A stretch of 64,000 nt of DNA from Diadema setosum (lineage: Eukaryota; Echinodermata; Echinoidea; Diadematoida; Diadematidae). The DNA lies in NCBI RefSeq assembly GCF_964275005.1, contig NC_092692.1:16641506-16705505 (forward strand), given 5' to 3'. Below the pieces are notes generated by a model. That model saw nothing but the letters and a program-made list of their open reading frames with translations. It was not told the origin of the DNA and ran no database searches. Below, in pieces: positions 33,120 to 44,850 of the stretch; position 1 is the stretch's first letter; every line of letters starts with the position of its first letter. Both the position numbers and the translations under genes were made by a program.

Positions 33120-36100
33120 CTGTTAGAGGAGACATGAACAGAATGAAGCGTAGAATAACTTTGACATGTACAAATGTACACTTTAAAGGACAAGTTCACC
33201 TTCATAAACATAAGGATTGAGAGAATGCAGCAATATTAGTAGAACACATCAGTGAAAGTTTGAGGAAAATTGGACAATCGATGCAAAAGTTATGAATCTT
33301 TTAAGATTTTTGTGTTGGAACCGCTGGATGACGAGACTACTAAGACTCGTCATGTCATATGAGTACAACAGTATAAAGAAAATGTACAGAAATTCAACAT
33401 ATTTTCACTTTTTTTCACATAATAAAAGAGCACTTGACTTGCCTCTTTCTAAAGGCAATGGGAATAATATTACCCATAACATATGTCAGTAATGAGTCAA
33501 GGGAATGTGTACTTTTTCAAAAGATGAAATTTTGTGAAATCTCTTTATATTTTCCTTATATGTGACCCGCTACAACAAAAAGGTCCTAAAGTCGCGCACT
33601 GTCGAAGCCGTGAATCGAAGTTGAAGTCAGAGCATTGGAAATTACTCAAAACATACGATTTTCTGATTTTGATATATTATTGGAGTCTAACATGTCTTCT
33701 ATCATCTGTCGAAATTTTGAAGCAAAATGATCAAAGGAAAGATTTAAAAAAATAGTGTCTTTCTGAGCCATGTTTTTTGGCGTTTCAACGGAGCAGAAAC
33801 TGGTTCGAAAATTTGGATTGAGCGCCACAGATAGGTTCCGCCCCTAACAACGACCAGAGTGATCTCATTGGTCAGTTTGCTGCTCGCTGCTAACCAAAGC
33901 GTGAAGCTCGCACACTGCCCAGTCGACTGGTACACGTGCGGGCGGGTGCGCTATGCTCAGCCGCTTCTCACATCCTGGTCACTGATTGGTTGGTGAGGAG
34001 ACCGCCGACGCTGATGTGCTTGAATGAACTCTTCGGGGGTTGCTAGGGCTTTGCAATACCTTCTACTGTCCAGAGGTGAAAACTGACTTGCGTGTCCCTT
34101 GATCACGATTGCGTCGAAAGGAAGACTTTTAGGGCGGCTTTCTCGAAACAGTGATTTTCCAGACGTCTCGACATGCTCTCTTTTAAACATCGATATCTCC
34201 GCAGCCGATTATTTTTATAAATGTGTTATATATCAATTTAAAGCAGAAAGATTAGGGGATTATATCATGCAATTTTCAAATAATCGACCTCGCCCGACTT
34301 TAGGATCATTTGTTGTAGCGGGTCACACATTGTTGTACGCATGTGACATCATACACTGCAGTAGTCTTCTCATCCAGCGGCGACTGCACAAAAACTTTAA
34401 AAATTCATAACTTTTGAACGGATTGTCCGATTTCCTCAAACTTTCAATGATGTGTTCTACTAATATTGGTACATTCTCTCAATCCTTATGTTAATGAAGG
34501 TGAACTTGTCCTAATATAAAATACACTCCCTTGGATTTGAAAAACCAATTCCCATCCCTCCCCTTTGAAGACCAACAACCTATAAATGTGAAAGACAGTT
34601 GACCACTGATGACCAGGCAGTGCTAACTCAGTAATACATGTACTGAGTATAAATTCAGTTATAAATGCCTGCACTGGTTAGATTCATTACTTTCTTTTCT
34701 CACTGAAGCTCGGACTAATGCAAAGTAGTATAGTTAATATAGGAATATAGAAACAACAAGGAAAAGTAGAATTTACGCAGTGCGTAATATGTCCCCGCCG
34801 GAAGTAGCATTTTTGTAGCAAAATGTACAATACAGGTCACAAATCAAGGTCAAAGGTCAAAGAAATCAAAGGTCAAAATTCTGTGTAGGAAGTTTTGAAG
34901 CCCTCACCTGCCTGCCATCACATAAGCAAACGGAAATCGAAATCGGGTTAGAAATGGCGGAGTAGCATTTTGTAGCCATTTTACAATATAGGTAAAAAAT
35001 CAAGGTCAAAGGTCAAAGAAGTCAAAGGTCAAATTCTGTGTAGAAGTTTTGAAAGCCCTCACCTAGTGCCATCACATAAAGCACACAGAATCGAAATCGG
35101 GTTAGAAATGGCGAAGGAGTAGCATTTTGTAGCAAAATGTACAATACAGGTCAAAAATCAAGGTTAAACGTCAAAGAAGTCAAAGGTCAAAATTCTATGA
35201 AGAAGTTTTGAAGCCCTTACGTATTGCCATCACATAAAGCAAACAGAATCAAAATCGCTTTAGAAATGGTGAAGGAGTAGCATTTTGAGCCAATGTACAA
35301 TATAGGTCAAAAATCAAGGTCAAAGGTCAAAGAAAGTCAAAGGTCAAAATTCTGTGTAGAAGTTTGAAGCCCTCACCTAGTGCCATCACATAAAGTGAGC
35401 GGATCGAAATCGGGTTAGAAATGGCGAAGGAGTAGCATTTGTAGCAAAATGTACAATACAGGTCAAAAAATCAAGGTCAAAGGTCAAAGAAGTCAAAGGT
35501 CAAAATTCTGTGTAGAAGTTTGAAGCCCTCAACTAGTGCCATCACATAAAGCAAACGGAATCGAAATCGGGTTAGAAATGGCGAAGGAGTAGCATTTTGT
35601 AGCAAAATGTACAGTATAGGTCAAAGGTCAAGGTCAAAGGTCACAACTGAAATTCTGTGTAGAAGTTTCAAAGCTCCCACATATGCTATCATATAAAGCA
35701 AACAGAATCAAAATTGGCTCATAAATGACAGAGAAGTAGCAAATTGAAGATTTTGATCACACACGGATACACGGACACACGGACGGACACACGGACGGAC
35801 ACACACACGGACACACACACGTACGGAGCCCGGTTTCATAGTCCCCTGCTCGAACTCGTTCAGCGGGGACAATTATTTGAAGAAAACCAAAAGCAACTAA
35901 AATCCAGTAGCAATTTCTTCACTGTCATCAATACATCATGTTACACAAGGTACAATTAAAATCCAGTTGAAAAATCAAGCTATGAAATAACTGAAGCAGT
36001 ATCATTTTGCTTGTGCAAAAATGGTCTCGTTGATCCTGCTCTCAAGTGCATCCTGTGGAGTACAATGTAGACTTTGTAAACAAATAAGTGCATATACATG

Positions 36101-39100
36101 TGAGTGTGATACTGAGATAACAGTTCAAACAGTGTGTGAGGGGCGCTGATTTTATAATGCTGCTGCACTGTTCAGCTCATTGTTGCAACAAATTTTTCTT
36201 CATTAAAGCACTAGAAATTACTATTACCCATTTATTGGTAACACTGAGTATGCCACTATAAGATGAATAAATAAATAAAAATAAAAAGCCATCAAAATAA
36301 TTCCACAAAATGGCAGATTTCTACTTGGTGCCACAGATTACCAATAACTGCATCGTTTATTTTAAGGATTGGCAAGCCAATCAAACATCAATGGATCTAA
36401 GGAACCTTGACATGCCGCAGTATTAAGAGAGAAGCCAGCGTACCATCACAATCTGACGTACAGTCGGTAGAAAGCTTTGGTACTGGGCCGGTTTCAGCTG
36501 CATACTCGTCTTCACCACGTCAAAGGGTTGGTGACAGCTGAAGCAAGAACACCAGCCACAATGCCACAGCTGAAGTGAGCTGGAGCTGTCTCTGACTTGA
36601 GACTAGTGGGTGGGAAGAACAATGTGCCATAATAAGCACGTCACCATTTGTTTTCAATCCAATTTCTACCTTATACATTCATGTATCAGTGCATTTGCGG
36701 GAGGAAAATGTTAATCACTATTCCTACCTTACTGTGACCTCAGCATTGAGGGCAAGCAACATTTTAAGCTCTGTGGTTATTGGAAACCCACAGGAAACCC
36801 CTCGTACTAGACAGCATTTGTTTCATCTGATTTGATTTGATTTGATTGCTTGGTTCCTATATCATTGCTAGCATACAGTTACTTTAGATTAACCCAAAAC
36901 AAAAAGTCATATGCCTAAATTTTGCGATAATGTTGCAGATGTTTACTTCCTAAAATTTACTGAGTAAAGCACAATGAAAACTCAAATTCATCTCGTATGC
37001 CACTATGTCTGTTATACTGTGTTGCATACAGATCTATCCATGCTTCATTCAATGTCCTGCACATGGGGTGGGGGGAAATCACACACAGCTACACCAGAAC
37101 AGTGAACATATCTCACCATTTTTTTTTTCTGAAACAAGCCTCATATACCATTTCAGCCTCCCAGTACCAGGGCAACAGAACAACTTGACATCAAAAAGGC
37201 ACCTGCAAATTGAGCAAGTGCCCATCTCACTCTAGAGTGATGACAGTAAGGTTTACCTGATGACGTAAGCAGCTTGGCCTGAGAGTAGAAGGCCAGGTAA
37301 AGGCCAGAGAAAGGGGCATCACGCAGCAACGTAGCCAGCAATCCACTATACAGACCTGGAAGAGGACAAACAATGTACACTGAAAATTGGCTAGAAATGA
37401 CCAAGAAAGTGACGCCTTGCACGGCATGAACACAGAGCTCTCAAGGCAATCCCCCCCCCCCCCCCCCCCCCCCGCACTGCCCTGGTATGGTCTGAAAGGT
37501 ATCCCCTTGCCCTAGTAGAGGTCACATGGACAGCACCTCAACCAGTATAACAATGTTCTACATGTATATCACTGCCATCTTTTCAAGTGATAGCACTACA
37601 AACAAATACATAGTGTGTCAACAGCAAGGCAGACCTTGCAAATCTTACTGTGCATCTTTCATCTGAATTTCATTTAACATGACGAAACAAAATCAGTAAA
37701 GCAAATGGTTCACTTCATATATTTAGGTTTATATTACATTAAGTAGATTGATCAATGTCAAGAAGACTGTATTATTGTAAAACATGCAAGTCGGCAGGTA
37801 GGCTTAACTGGCAAGCACACATACTGGTACAAATTGTACCTACCTGTCATCCTGCTTTAACCCTAACTTACCTGGGGGGGACCATAATCCCTCGATGAAT
37901 TCCGTGACCATTCCCGCGCGCAAATTGGTTTGACCGCGCCGTTCACTGACTTTTTAATTTCAAGTCTCGCGCGACTTTGTCGCGCCCGGGCATACCGTTC
38001 CGAAGCCACGCCCCTTCAAAAAACTTTCGTCAACCCCACAATTGCTCAAAATCGTGATTTTGTGTACAAAGTCAATACAGATTGTGTTTTTTCAATTAAT
38101 TCATATAAAGATTCATATTTTTAATTCTAATGGCTGAAATCAATTTATTTTAGAATAATTATGCTAAAAAAAGTGTGTGTGACAAATTCTGCTGAAAAAA
38201 CAAAAACAAAAGTTTGAAAAAACAAAGAAATACATAAAGAATTGATAAAACAATGAAAAACATAAGAAATTAATTTTGATACTGAAATTTTTTTTACGCA
38301 CAAATGTTTGGAATGTCACTAGGAATATTTACACCAAAAACCAGCATTCCATAAGCTTTTATAAGCCAATTACAGACGAAAATGATTTTTTTGCATATAT
38401 TTGCATAATTAATTGATTTAAAATAGAAAATGCAAATTTTTTGAAAATTTAACTAAACAGTCTTGTAGATTACATCCGGCTTTATGTTCATGCAAAATTT
38501 TGCGGCGATCGCGCGATCAATGGCCGAGATCTCAAGGTGGGGCCATAATGCCCCCCAACCCCCCCCCCCCGAATACACGCTCGCTAAATAGCCCAGGTAA
38601 GAGCATCTACTTCTCACTTAATACATTCTTACATTCTTACAGGCAGACTTGTACTTTATTTTGTTGCTCATTCTACACAATCTTGTTCAATCGGCATTTG
38701 TTTTAGATCACCTTAGCATACAAGACTGATCTACACAGCATTTATTTGACCTGATATTCTTAGATAAGAAGTCATGGTATGCTATAAGCAATCAACTACT
38801 GGTATAAAATAGATTATGTTTATTAAATTCAAGTAGAAAGATGAATTTCTCACCTTTGAATCCTTCTTGATTGCGAATTGTTCTCAGAGCCCCAGCTACA
38901 CTCTTGTATCTGTAAGATTTACTCTGAAAGGCAAAAATTTTCTATTAAACTGATGATGTTCCCTCTGCTGTTGTGTCTCTGCAAGTAGTATATAAACCTC
39001 CATTTACTTTGAAAATAAATACTTTCAATTAATAAAAAAGAAAAAACCCAAAGTCTTCGATAATATGCTACATATAATCAAACTGCTCCTAAATGTGCAA

Positions 39101-42100
39101 ATGAGATTAATGAACTTGTCTAACCCATTGAGGACGATTTGATTTTGTTACGACACCCATTTCCCATAGACACTTGCCCGAATACTGTAAAACCAGGAAT
39201 GTTGGCGTGCATTTTAATTTCGCGAATGCCAAGATTCGCGAAATTAAAATGCACACAAAAGTTCTTGTCTACATTATATGCATTGAATGTCAGTGGCAAT
39301 TCGCGAAAATTTCATGTCACAAAAAAAAGGCTGTCAGCTCCAATTCGCGAAAATGTCATGCCGCGAATATATCATGTTTTACAGTATAATCGGGACTTGT
39401 CCTCAACGGACTTTGTTTATGCATCGATGGACCAATCGAAAGAAAAAAGATTGCTTCCTCTTGGGATTACACACCTTAATCATGTCCAGATATTGTTCTG
39501 TCCAACAACATACTTGGTGAGATCTAACTTGACAATAGCTCAATTTCATGATATTGACAAAATTGACAATAATTGTACTGGAAAAAAAGCTGTCCCCTTT
39601 TTCTCACTTTGATAATTTCCTGTACTTCCCCCATTGAAAAAGGTTTTGAATGATTAGAAGTCAATGTGACAATTGAAATAAGACATACATTGTAGCATCA
39701 AATGTTGGGGAAAAAGACAGTGACAATGAATAGGAATCAGGATCACATAGCAAAATCACAGTAGTTTGCAGATAACTATTACATTGTATTATGTCTATAC
39801 ACAACTCAATTGGTGCCTGCATCAACCATTCCCAATCTGTTTGAATATCGCATTATATTAACATATTATGTAAAATACAGCAATACATGGCAAGCACAAT
39901 ATGACGAACACAGTTTATTGTCTTCACAATGCAGCACAGTCAGTTGCAATTTGTTTTAATACACAGACCAAGAAATCAAAATAATTCTGACTTGATATTT
40001 GGATACATGTCGACCACATGAGAGGTTTAATTTACTGTAGAGGGAAAGAAATAAAGTATGGGCCTCAGCAATGTTTTGGTGTGAAACGTCAGACAGATAT
40101 ATGAAGACCTCTTGACTTCAGTGAAAAGACGTAATTAAAAGTGAAGTGGTTTGGGCACGTCACATGATCATCTGGACTGGCCAAGACTATCCTACAAGGA
40201 GCAATTACAAGGAGGGAGACGAAGAGGCAGACATGCAAAGGAAACAATGAAAAGACAACATCAAGGGTTGACTGGCCCAGACTGGACTACTAGTACTGTA
40301 GCATACCGCAAAAAGCTGGAGACCATGAAGAATGGAAGGAGCAGGTTGTAAAATCTGTGGTAGAGCCCCAATGTTAGCCAAACCATGGGATAAGTGAAGG
40401 TGTATAAAATGACCTTCCTGAACACCAGACCTGCAATAGGGCCTAAAGCTATAGTATCAGTGACACCAACATCCTCAAAAAAATTGCCAATAATTGGCTG
40501 TGTGTGTGTATATTGTAATGTTTACATGATAGCACCAAGTTTTGAAAGGTACCATTGCTAAGAATTTTTTCAATCATCAGGGCCCAGGTGCTAAATATGT
40601 GTGAAGGATGAGTGGAAATTCGTTGGGAATGCACATCATCTCAGCGAAAGAATTTGCAAGCTCGGACAATCATTCTAAACCTGAATTAACAGCCGTATTG
40701 CACTGACAGAGCACAACACCAGACACAGCACAGCAACACATCCACCAAATCTGAAACATGAGGGATATGCTACATAGCATGCGAGACATGTACACCATGC
40801 ACTCGCTGCTTCAGAATAGACACGTAGGGGTAGCAAATATCAAGCAAACCTCATATCTCGTCTTGACAACTGTGAATGGCAAGAGCGCTGTTCCCACAAG
40901 AACCCTTGCTAGACCACCAGAAATCAGGCCTTGGGCAGCAGTCAATTCTTGCCATCTGAAATTCAATAACAACAACAAAGAAAAAAGAGAATACACAAGG
41001 GAAGGTTCCCAATGAGAGTCTAAAGTTTAAAATATCTTCACTTCAAAAGCTGAACAGATTTCTTGAAAAAATGTACCCCATTTAATAGAGAATAATGAAA
41101 GTACTAAAACTACATTGTAAAGATATAAATCATAACAATGCCACTTCAAGAAGGTGACAAAGTTTCATGCAAACTAAAGCAACAAGAACAAAGAAGCCAA
41201 AGAATATAAACCTCTGAAATTGTTGCTTTTAGATATGGAGTAATGTCTTCATGATACAAAGATGTGCTGTACAAGTGGAAATTTTTGTGTTGTTTAAATT
41301 TTCGCATATTTCACGCAACCAGAAACTAGCACAAAACTAAAAGCACATTAATATTATTTTTGCTTGCAATACATCTGTATGTTCCAGTAGTTCATGTCTT
41401 GATTTCGCAATACAGTTGAACCTCTCGTATCCGGACAAGTCGGGACCGGGGCTCATCCGGATAAGGGATTTGGCCGGATACGGGAGACTCAATGCTTTAT
41501 ACATGTACATATACATACACACACATGTACTGATGTAGCCCATTGTAGTACCACATGTAGTAATGTGTATACTGCAACTGCATTTGGGGATGTTTGGGGA
41601 TGTTAAAATGTCTGAAGGTAAGCAATTTGGAAGGAAATTTGATGTAACATGTATGTCAATCATGTTGGAAGTAATATGTAATTCATGTGTGTTTGTGTAG
41701 GAGTTCTCACGGAGTTGGGAATTCCCCTTTCCTCCCACATGGCTTTATTAAAAAAAAAAAAAAAAAAAAATCACGGCGAGATTGCGTCCGTATAATAGAG
41801 AGATCCGGATAAAGGGAGGCCGGATAATAGAGGCTCAACTGTATTAAAAACGTGCGAAACTCATCTTACCTAGTGGAGCGCAAAGAATTATATGAAAATG
41901 GCCACTTTTACAGTAAGTAAAATCTCTACAGTTAATCTTCATCCAACACAATTCAGGGGCAACATCCTCAACGGTATTCCAAATTCAAAGTTGAAAAATT
42001 GATTATGCATGAAATGTTGATGTTTGATGGGGCATTATCTTATGATCAGACTTACCCAAGCTGGTCTTGAATGGTGTGCAGTGATAGGAAATAGAGTCCT

Positions 42101-42941
42101 ACCCCAGGTACAGTCCGTGCAAGAGACTGCATAACAGAAACATATCACAATGCAATGAGGTTAGTATACTGTACTGCACTTCTCCATGTGCATAATTTTG
42201 GTAGCTTTAGTTTGCTTGCTTTTTGCCTGTTTTTCTAAATCACCACTTTTACTAAGTTACCGGTACAACGTATTTTAAAAAGATTCAATTGCACTGCAGA
42301 CTACACAAGCTTCATAAACCTTGTGCAATGTAATAATCATTTATCAACCTAATAAAATGAAATAAAATGCTACAAAATATGAGTGACTACATAGGTGTGT
42401 GCAGAAACAGTGAAAAAGCATTTTTCATTTTTCCCCATAAAAAAAAAGAAAGAAATTTAGTGGAAAATTCAATAAAAAGATTGATGGAAAGAATCAACAT
42501 TGGGCAACATTTCAGTGGTCAACTAAACATACTGTAGTTTGAGTCAAGTGGGATAACTTTTATGCTTGCCTGCATGCACACCAATAATTTCACACCTCAA
42601 ACAATGCATGTTATATTGTGACAATTATTGACAATGAAGTGTGATTCAGAGCCCTGTGCTTCCTACAAACAGCATCATGAAGGTACATAAGAATGAGGCT
42701 GAAACTGAATATATCTTACAGGGGACAGACCCCTCCACAGTCCAGTCACTTTCTCCTTCCTGACCACAGAAAATGTGGTCGAAATGAGCCCCTTTGCAGG
42801 AGAGGACGCCCGGAAGCCAGGCGCGGAAGGAATGGCTCGAGCCGCCTGGATGCGGGTTTTCAGCAGGTCCAGAGGTTGGAGCAAGACACAGGAGCAGGTC
42901 CCACTTATGGTCCCACTGATGAAGGACTTCACTGATGGATT
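33028..42941 (-). CDS. SLC25A38: SLC25A38, mitochondrial glycine carrier (eight coding exons seen)
   Basis: The product belongs to the inner-membrane carrier family and imports glycine for heme synthesis (yeast Hem25). On the minus strand the exons are 42941-42720, 42126-42056, 40955-40850, 38923-38854, 37355-37257, 36591-36444 and 33119-33028, GT-AG bounded with consistent phases; the 36591-36444 donor is uncertain. All three carrier signatures are visible: [18 protein letters not shown] and NPFDVVKTS (the last after correcting a one-base loss). The C-terminal [16 protein letters not shown] is diagnostic of this member. The start-codon exon, upstream of 42941, and a short tail after the consensus donor GTAAGT at 33027 were not found. 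Exons at 36.5 kb and 33.1 kb each have a one-base deletion beside a T/A homopolymer, so the gene is either intact with assembly errors or newly damaged. Note: seven exon intervals are listed here; an unseen first exon brings the expected count to eight or more. Confidence 0.9.
33186..34511. mobile_element. Long-TIR foldback element in SLC25A38 intron, host of MITE A copy 2
   Basis: The left arm starts AGGACAAGTTCACCTTCATA at 33187 and the right arm is its complement, ending near 34511 (TGAAGGTGAACTTGTCCT). Arms extend about 125 bp and include GATTGAGAGAATG and GTAGAACACATCA. The centre is occupied by the MITE A copy at 33562-34326. It lies only 67 bp from the C-terminal SLC25A38 exon. Confidence 0.8.
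33562..34326. mobile_element. MITE family A, copy 2
   Basis: 765 bp starting GTGACCCGCTACAACAAAAA and ending TTGTTGTAGCGGGTCAC; near-identical to 3886-4643 in the same orientation. Inserted inside the longer foldback element. Confidence 0.85.
34790..35872. repeat. Tandem array of ~157-bp units rich in AGGTCA, with inverted ends
   Basis: Six units start at about 34805, 34963, 35117, 35277, 35433 and 35588 (GTAGCATTTTGTAGCAAAAT). Each holds about four AGGTCA sites, including AAGGTCAAAGGTCAAAG, which is a DR1 spacing. An ACGGAC tract follows at 35763-35825. GTCCCCGC at 34792 and GCGGGGAC at 35863 form inverted ends, so the array seems to be the interior of a transposable element. It lies in an SLC25A38 intron. 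Confidence 0.75.
36444..36591 (-). CDS. SLC25A38: SLC25A38 exon with third carrier signature, frameshifted
   Basis: The acceptor CAAGTCAG keeps phase (G|AG = Glu), then the exon reads [20 protein letters not shown]. At 36521-36530 the frame breaks in the NP-F/D codons of the third signature and recovers one base later as [20 protein letters not shown]. The break sits next to an AAA run, where one missing A would restore the frame. The donor is uncertain: GTGATG after ATT (end 36450) or GTACGC after ATG (end 36444, which matches the family length). Confidence 0.85.
37257..37355 (-). CDS. SLC25A38: SLC25A38 exon, helix 4 region
   Basis: Reads [20 protein letters not shown] and [13 protein letters not shown], nearly identical to vertebrate SLC25A38 in [10 protein letters not shown]. 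The acceptor CTCTTCCAG and donor GTAAAC flank it. Confidence 0.94.
37868..38600. mobile_element. TIR element in SLC25A38 intron
   Basis: The left end is TTACCTGGGGGGGACCATAA and the right end is GCCCAGGTAA; TTACCTGGG/CCCAGGTAA are inverted, and GACCATAAT / GGCCATAATGCC recur subterminally. The interior is AT-rich with GC-rich flanks (CGCGCGACTTTGTCGCGC). There is no coding capacity. Confidence 0.6.
38854..38923 (-). CDS. SLC25A38: SLC25A38 exon, matrix loop
   Basis: Reads [20 protein letters not shown] then GFK, the amphipathic matrix helix typical of mitochondrial carriers. The acceptor CCTTTCAG and donor GTGAGA flank it. Confidence 0.92.
39121..39411. repeat. Foldback family C copy split by a MITE
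   Basis: The left part is TAACCCATTGAGGACG...CTTGCCCGAA (39121-39182) and the right part ATCGGGACTTGTCCTCAACGG (39388-39409). Together they align to the intact 7213-7306 copy. Confidence 0.7.
39185..39384. mobile_element. 200-bp TA-duplicating MITE inserted in family C foldback
   Basis: Starts CTGTAAAACCAGGAATG and ends CATGTTTTACAG, with TA on both sides (39183-39184, 39385-39386). The interior contains several TTCGCGAA-type palindromes. Comparison with the empty copy at 7213-7306 fixes the insertion point at its central TA. Confidence 0.8.
40130..40351 (+). pseudogene. LINE 3' remnant (C-terminal tail of an RT polyprotein)
   Basis: Reads VKWFGHVT, then a one-base shift, then [20 protein letters not shown] followed by [15 protein letters not shown]. 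The KWFGHV...GGRRRGR arrangement is the common C-terminal end of many LINE ORF2 proteins. The stop codon is at 40349-40351. No upstream RT motifs remain. Confidence 0.6.
40850..40955 (-). CDS. SLC25A38: SLC25A38 exon with second carrier signature
   Basis: Reads [20 protein letters not shown] and [11 protein letters not shown], the second repeat signature. The acceptor is AATTTCAG, the donor GTTTGC (weaker than consensus). Confidence 0.92.
41413..41841. mobile_element. pogo/Tigger-like MITE with TA target duplication
   Basis: Starts CAGTTGAACCTCTCGTATCC and ends GGATAATAGAGGCTCAACTG, bounded by TA at 41411-41412 and 41842-41843. The interior has CCGGATAA/TTATCCGG-type subterminal repeats and a 24-base poly(A) run at 41748. 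It is in an SLC25A38 intron. Confidence 0.85.
42056..42126 (-). CDS. SLC25A38: SLC25A38 exon, helix 2 region
   Basis: Reads [20 protein letters not shown]. The acceptor TTCTGTTATGCAG and donor GTAAGT are consensus. It ends in phase 2 and joins the next exon as GG|A. Confidence 0.92.
42720..42941 (-). CDS. SLC25A38: SLC25A38 exon with first carrier repeat
   Basis: The acceptor GTTCCTTAG precedes AATCCATCA, and the donor GTAAGAT follows CCCCT. It reads [31 protein letters not shown] and then a linker and GLWRGLSP. Transmembrane helix 1 and the first PxDxxK signature are here. It enters and leaves in phase 0, so the upstream exon must end on a codon boundary. Confidence 0.92.
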
Positions 42942-44144
42942 CTAAGGAACAGGTGGAGAAGTAATAGAGATGAACAGCACCAGAAAATTGAGATACTAAT
43001 GGAAGAAATTATGTTAACCCCAGCTGCCCAAGTACCGGTACTGTGTATCAATTTATGCGACAAATATGCAGGTTCAGTTAATAAAGTAATTATAATGACC
43101 AATGACCAGGCTAGTAATACAAGGAGTTCCTGCAATAAAATTGTGCATGCTTGTCTAAACTTATTTGTAATACCACAGGGATTGTGTGCACACTATGTAT
43201 ATCTTATCTTCTAGTTGGACTGATGCTGAAAGACAAGAACAAAAATGATCATTGAATGTGTGTGTTTGTGCATGCTTGTGTCCACACACATGCTTCAGTA
43301 TTTAAAAAAAAGACAAAAAAAAACAAAAACAAAAAAGACTAATTAAGATGGGGGGGGGGGGGTGGCTGGATGGCAGGAAAACCTGTTATTTAGTAACAAG
43401 GATTCTGACAGAAAACCTTACCATACAAATTCCTCATTAATATACATGCATCATAGCATGGCATTTGGCACATCCAGCACAGACTGTCTGATAGAATTAA
43501 GACATCTTTTGGAGACATTATTCAACTGAAGGAATTAACCTCTTCCATACTGAATTCTGAAATCTCCATAGACTTAATACACAGGCCACCAGGTTCCCAT
43601 AGGAAACAGGTTAATCTGTACTGGCATTTAGTAGGCTGAGAATCAGAAGGGTGTAATTGCCTTCTAAGATTTAAGCTTAAATGAAAACAAACCAATTAAT
43701 TCTCGTGAAATAACATGTTTATTTATAAAAATCAAATGTGAGTAAATTTATATGTACAGTATACAATGTACATTGTTCCAAATTTTGGGTGAAATAGTAC
43801 CATTGTGGTTTTGATTTTAACACTTCACTGAAAATTAAAGTAATTTAAAATTGAAAAGATAATGTAGAGGAGATTGAGGTCTAAAAAGTGATACCCATAC
43901 TCCCTCACCCCTCCCCCCCCCCCCCCCAAAAAAAAAGTGTGATCAACAGCCTCCTGGTTCTCAGCCAACAACAGGCATATTGCCTGTACATCTCATTTAA
44001 ACATGACACTATTAAAACAATCAAGCTCATAAATCAACCAGGTATTCAACATCTCACTTACCCCACGGTTCCCTGTAAATGTTAATGTTTTGATTTCTCC
44101 ATGTGTCCATATCATCGGTATAATCATTCTAAGTTATACAGTCA
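42942..44144. other. Upstream intron or 5' flank of SLC25A38; no exon recognised
   Basis: The missing start-codon exon should be here or further right. No minus-strand ATG segment ending in a phase-0 donor could be matched to the family. Contains a poly(G) run at 43349-43361 and a poly(C) run at 43912-43927. Confidence 0.35.
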
Positions 44145-44445
44145 AACCCGTCTAACCGCCACCACTTGACAGGTGGCGGTTGGGGCGGGTTGGACTTATT
44201 TGGATTCTTAGCAAAATTTCTGACCAATGATCATCGATGGTGTGTGCATGGGTGGGAGGGGCCATAGGAGGAGTGCACATGGTATATGATTCACCACCTA
44301 CATCTAAAGCTGAAGAAAGTAATGATAGATCATCTCTCTCTCCATCATTTGAGTGGCTACACGATGCTTTAGTGAACATCTGCCTCCAAATGTCTGGGTC
44401 TGGTAGTCGAAGGAGGTAGATGGAATCAACCATCAATTTCACCTG
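44145..44445. mobile_element. Partial pogo-like element
   Basis: ACAGTCAAACCCGTCTAACC at 44141 looks like a CAGTCAAACC-type terminus, followed by an inner inverted CCGCCACC/GGTGGCGG. A 96-codon minus-strand frame (44152-44442) adjoins and may be a transposase remnant, but it has no motif I can name. The opposite terminus was not found. Confidence 0.35.
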
Positions 44446-44695
44446 TTAAGTGATAAAAAAACAATCAATCAGTGACAACTATACTATATTAGATATATCC
44501 TGTCAAACTCATACTCAAGACTATGACACTGAATTTCCTTTCCTTCATTTTCAACATAGACTGTTCCTTAAGGCTTACTCAAGGTGTTATCACTTTTTAA
44601 AATTTCACCATGGCATGGGTAATATAATAGGCATTTTATAGTCAAATTTAAGATTTTACATGTACCGGGGAGGCGGTAGCTTATCTTCACCATTT

Positions 44696-44850
44696 GTGAA
44701 CCTGCACCACAAAACCAACACAAAGTTGCCACGCCTGGATTTTTAGTTAAGGGCAGACTCTGAAAGAGCCGCTCTCTTTAAGCTTTACAAATGATTTGTA
44801 TAAATTTAACTCAAGTCAAATGGACTCTCCTAACCTATCTCAAGGCTAGA
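44696..44850. mobile_element. MITE family B left-end fragment
   Basis: Begins GTGAACCTGCACCACAAAAC and carries GGATTTTTAGTTAAGG, CTGAAAGAGC and CAAATGGACTCTCCTAACC as in the left end of the 21081 copy, then diverges. Confidence 0.65.

Noticed and set aside
36000-36056. Minus-strand segment after a CTCCACAG acceptor reading [16 protein letters not shown] and a stop, as a possible alternative SLC25A38 3' exon
   Set aside because: No similarity to the carrier C-terminus, and the true C-terminal exon is found further on at 33119-33028.
39139-39612. 157-codon plus-strand frame at 39.1-39.6 kb as a gene
   Set aside because: It runs through a foldback and an inserted MITE; the reading is accidental.
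44152-44442. 96-codon minus-strand frame as a host gene
   Set aside because: No recognised domain, adjacent to a pogo-like terminus, and contains Gly/Pro runs from repeat sequence.
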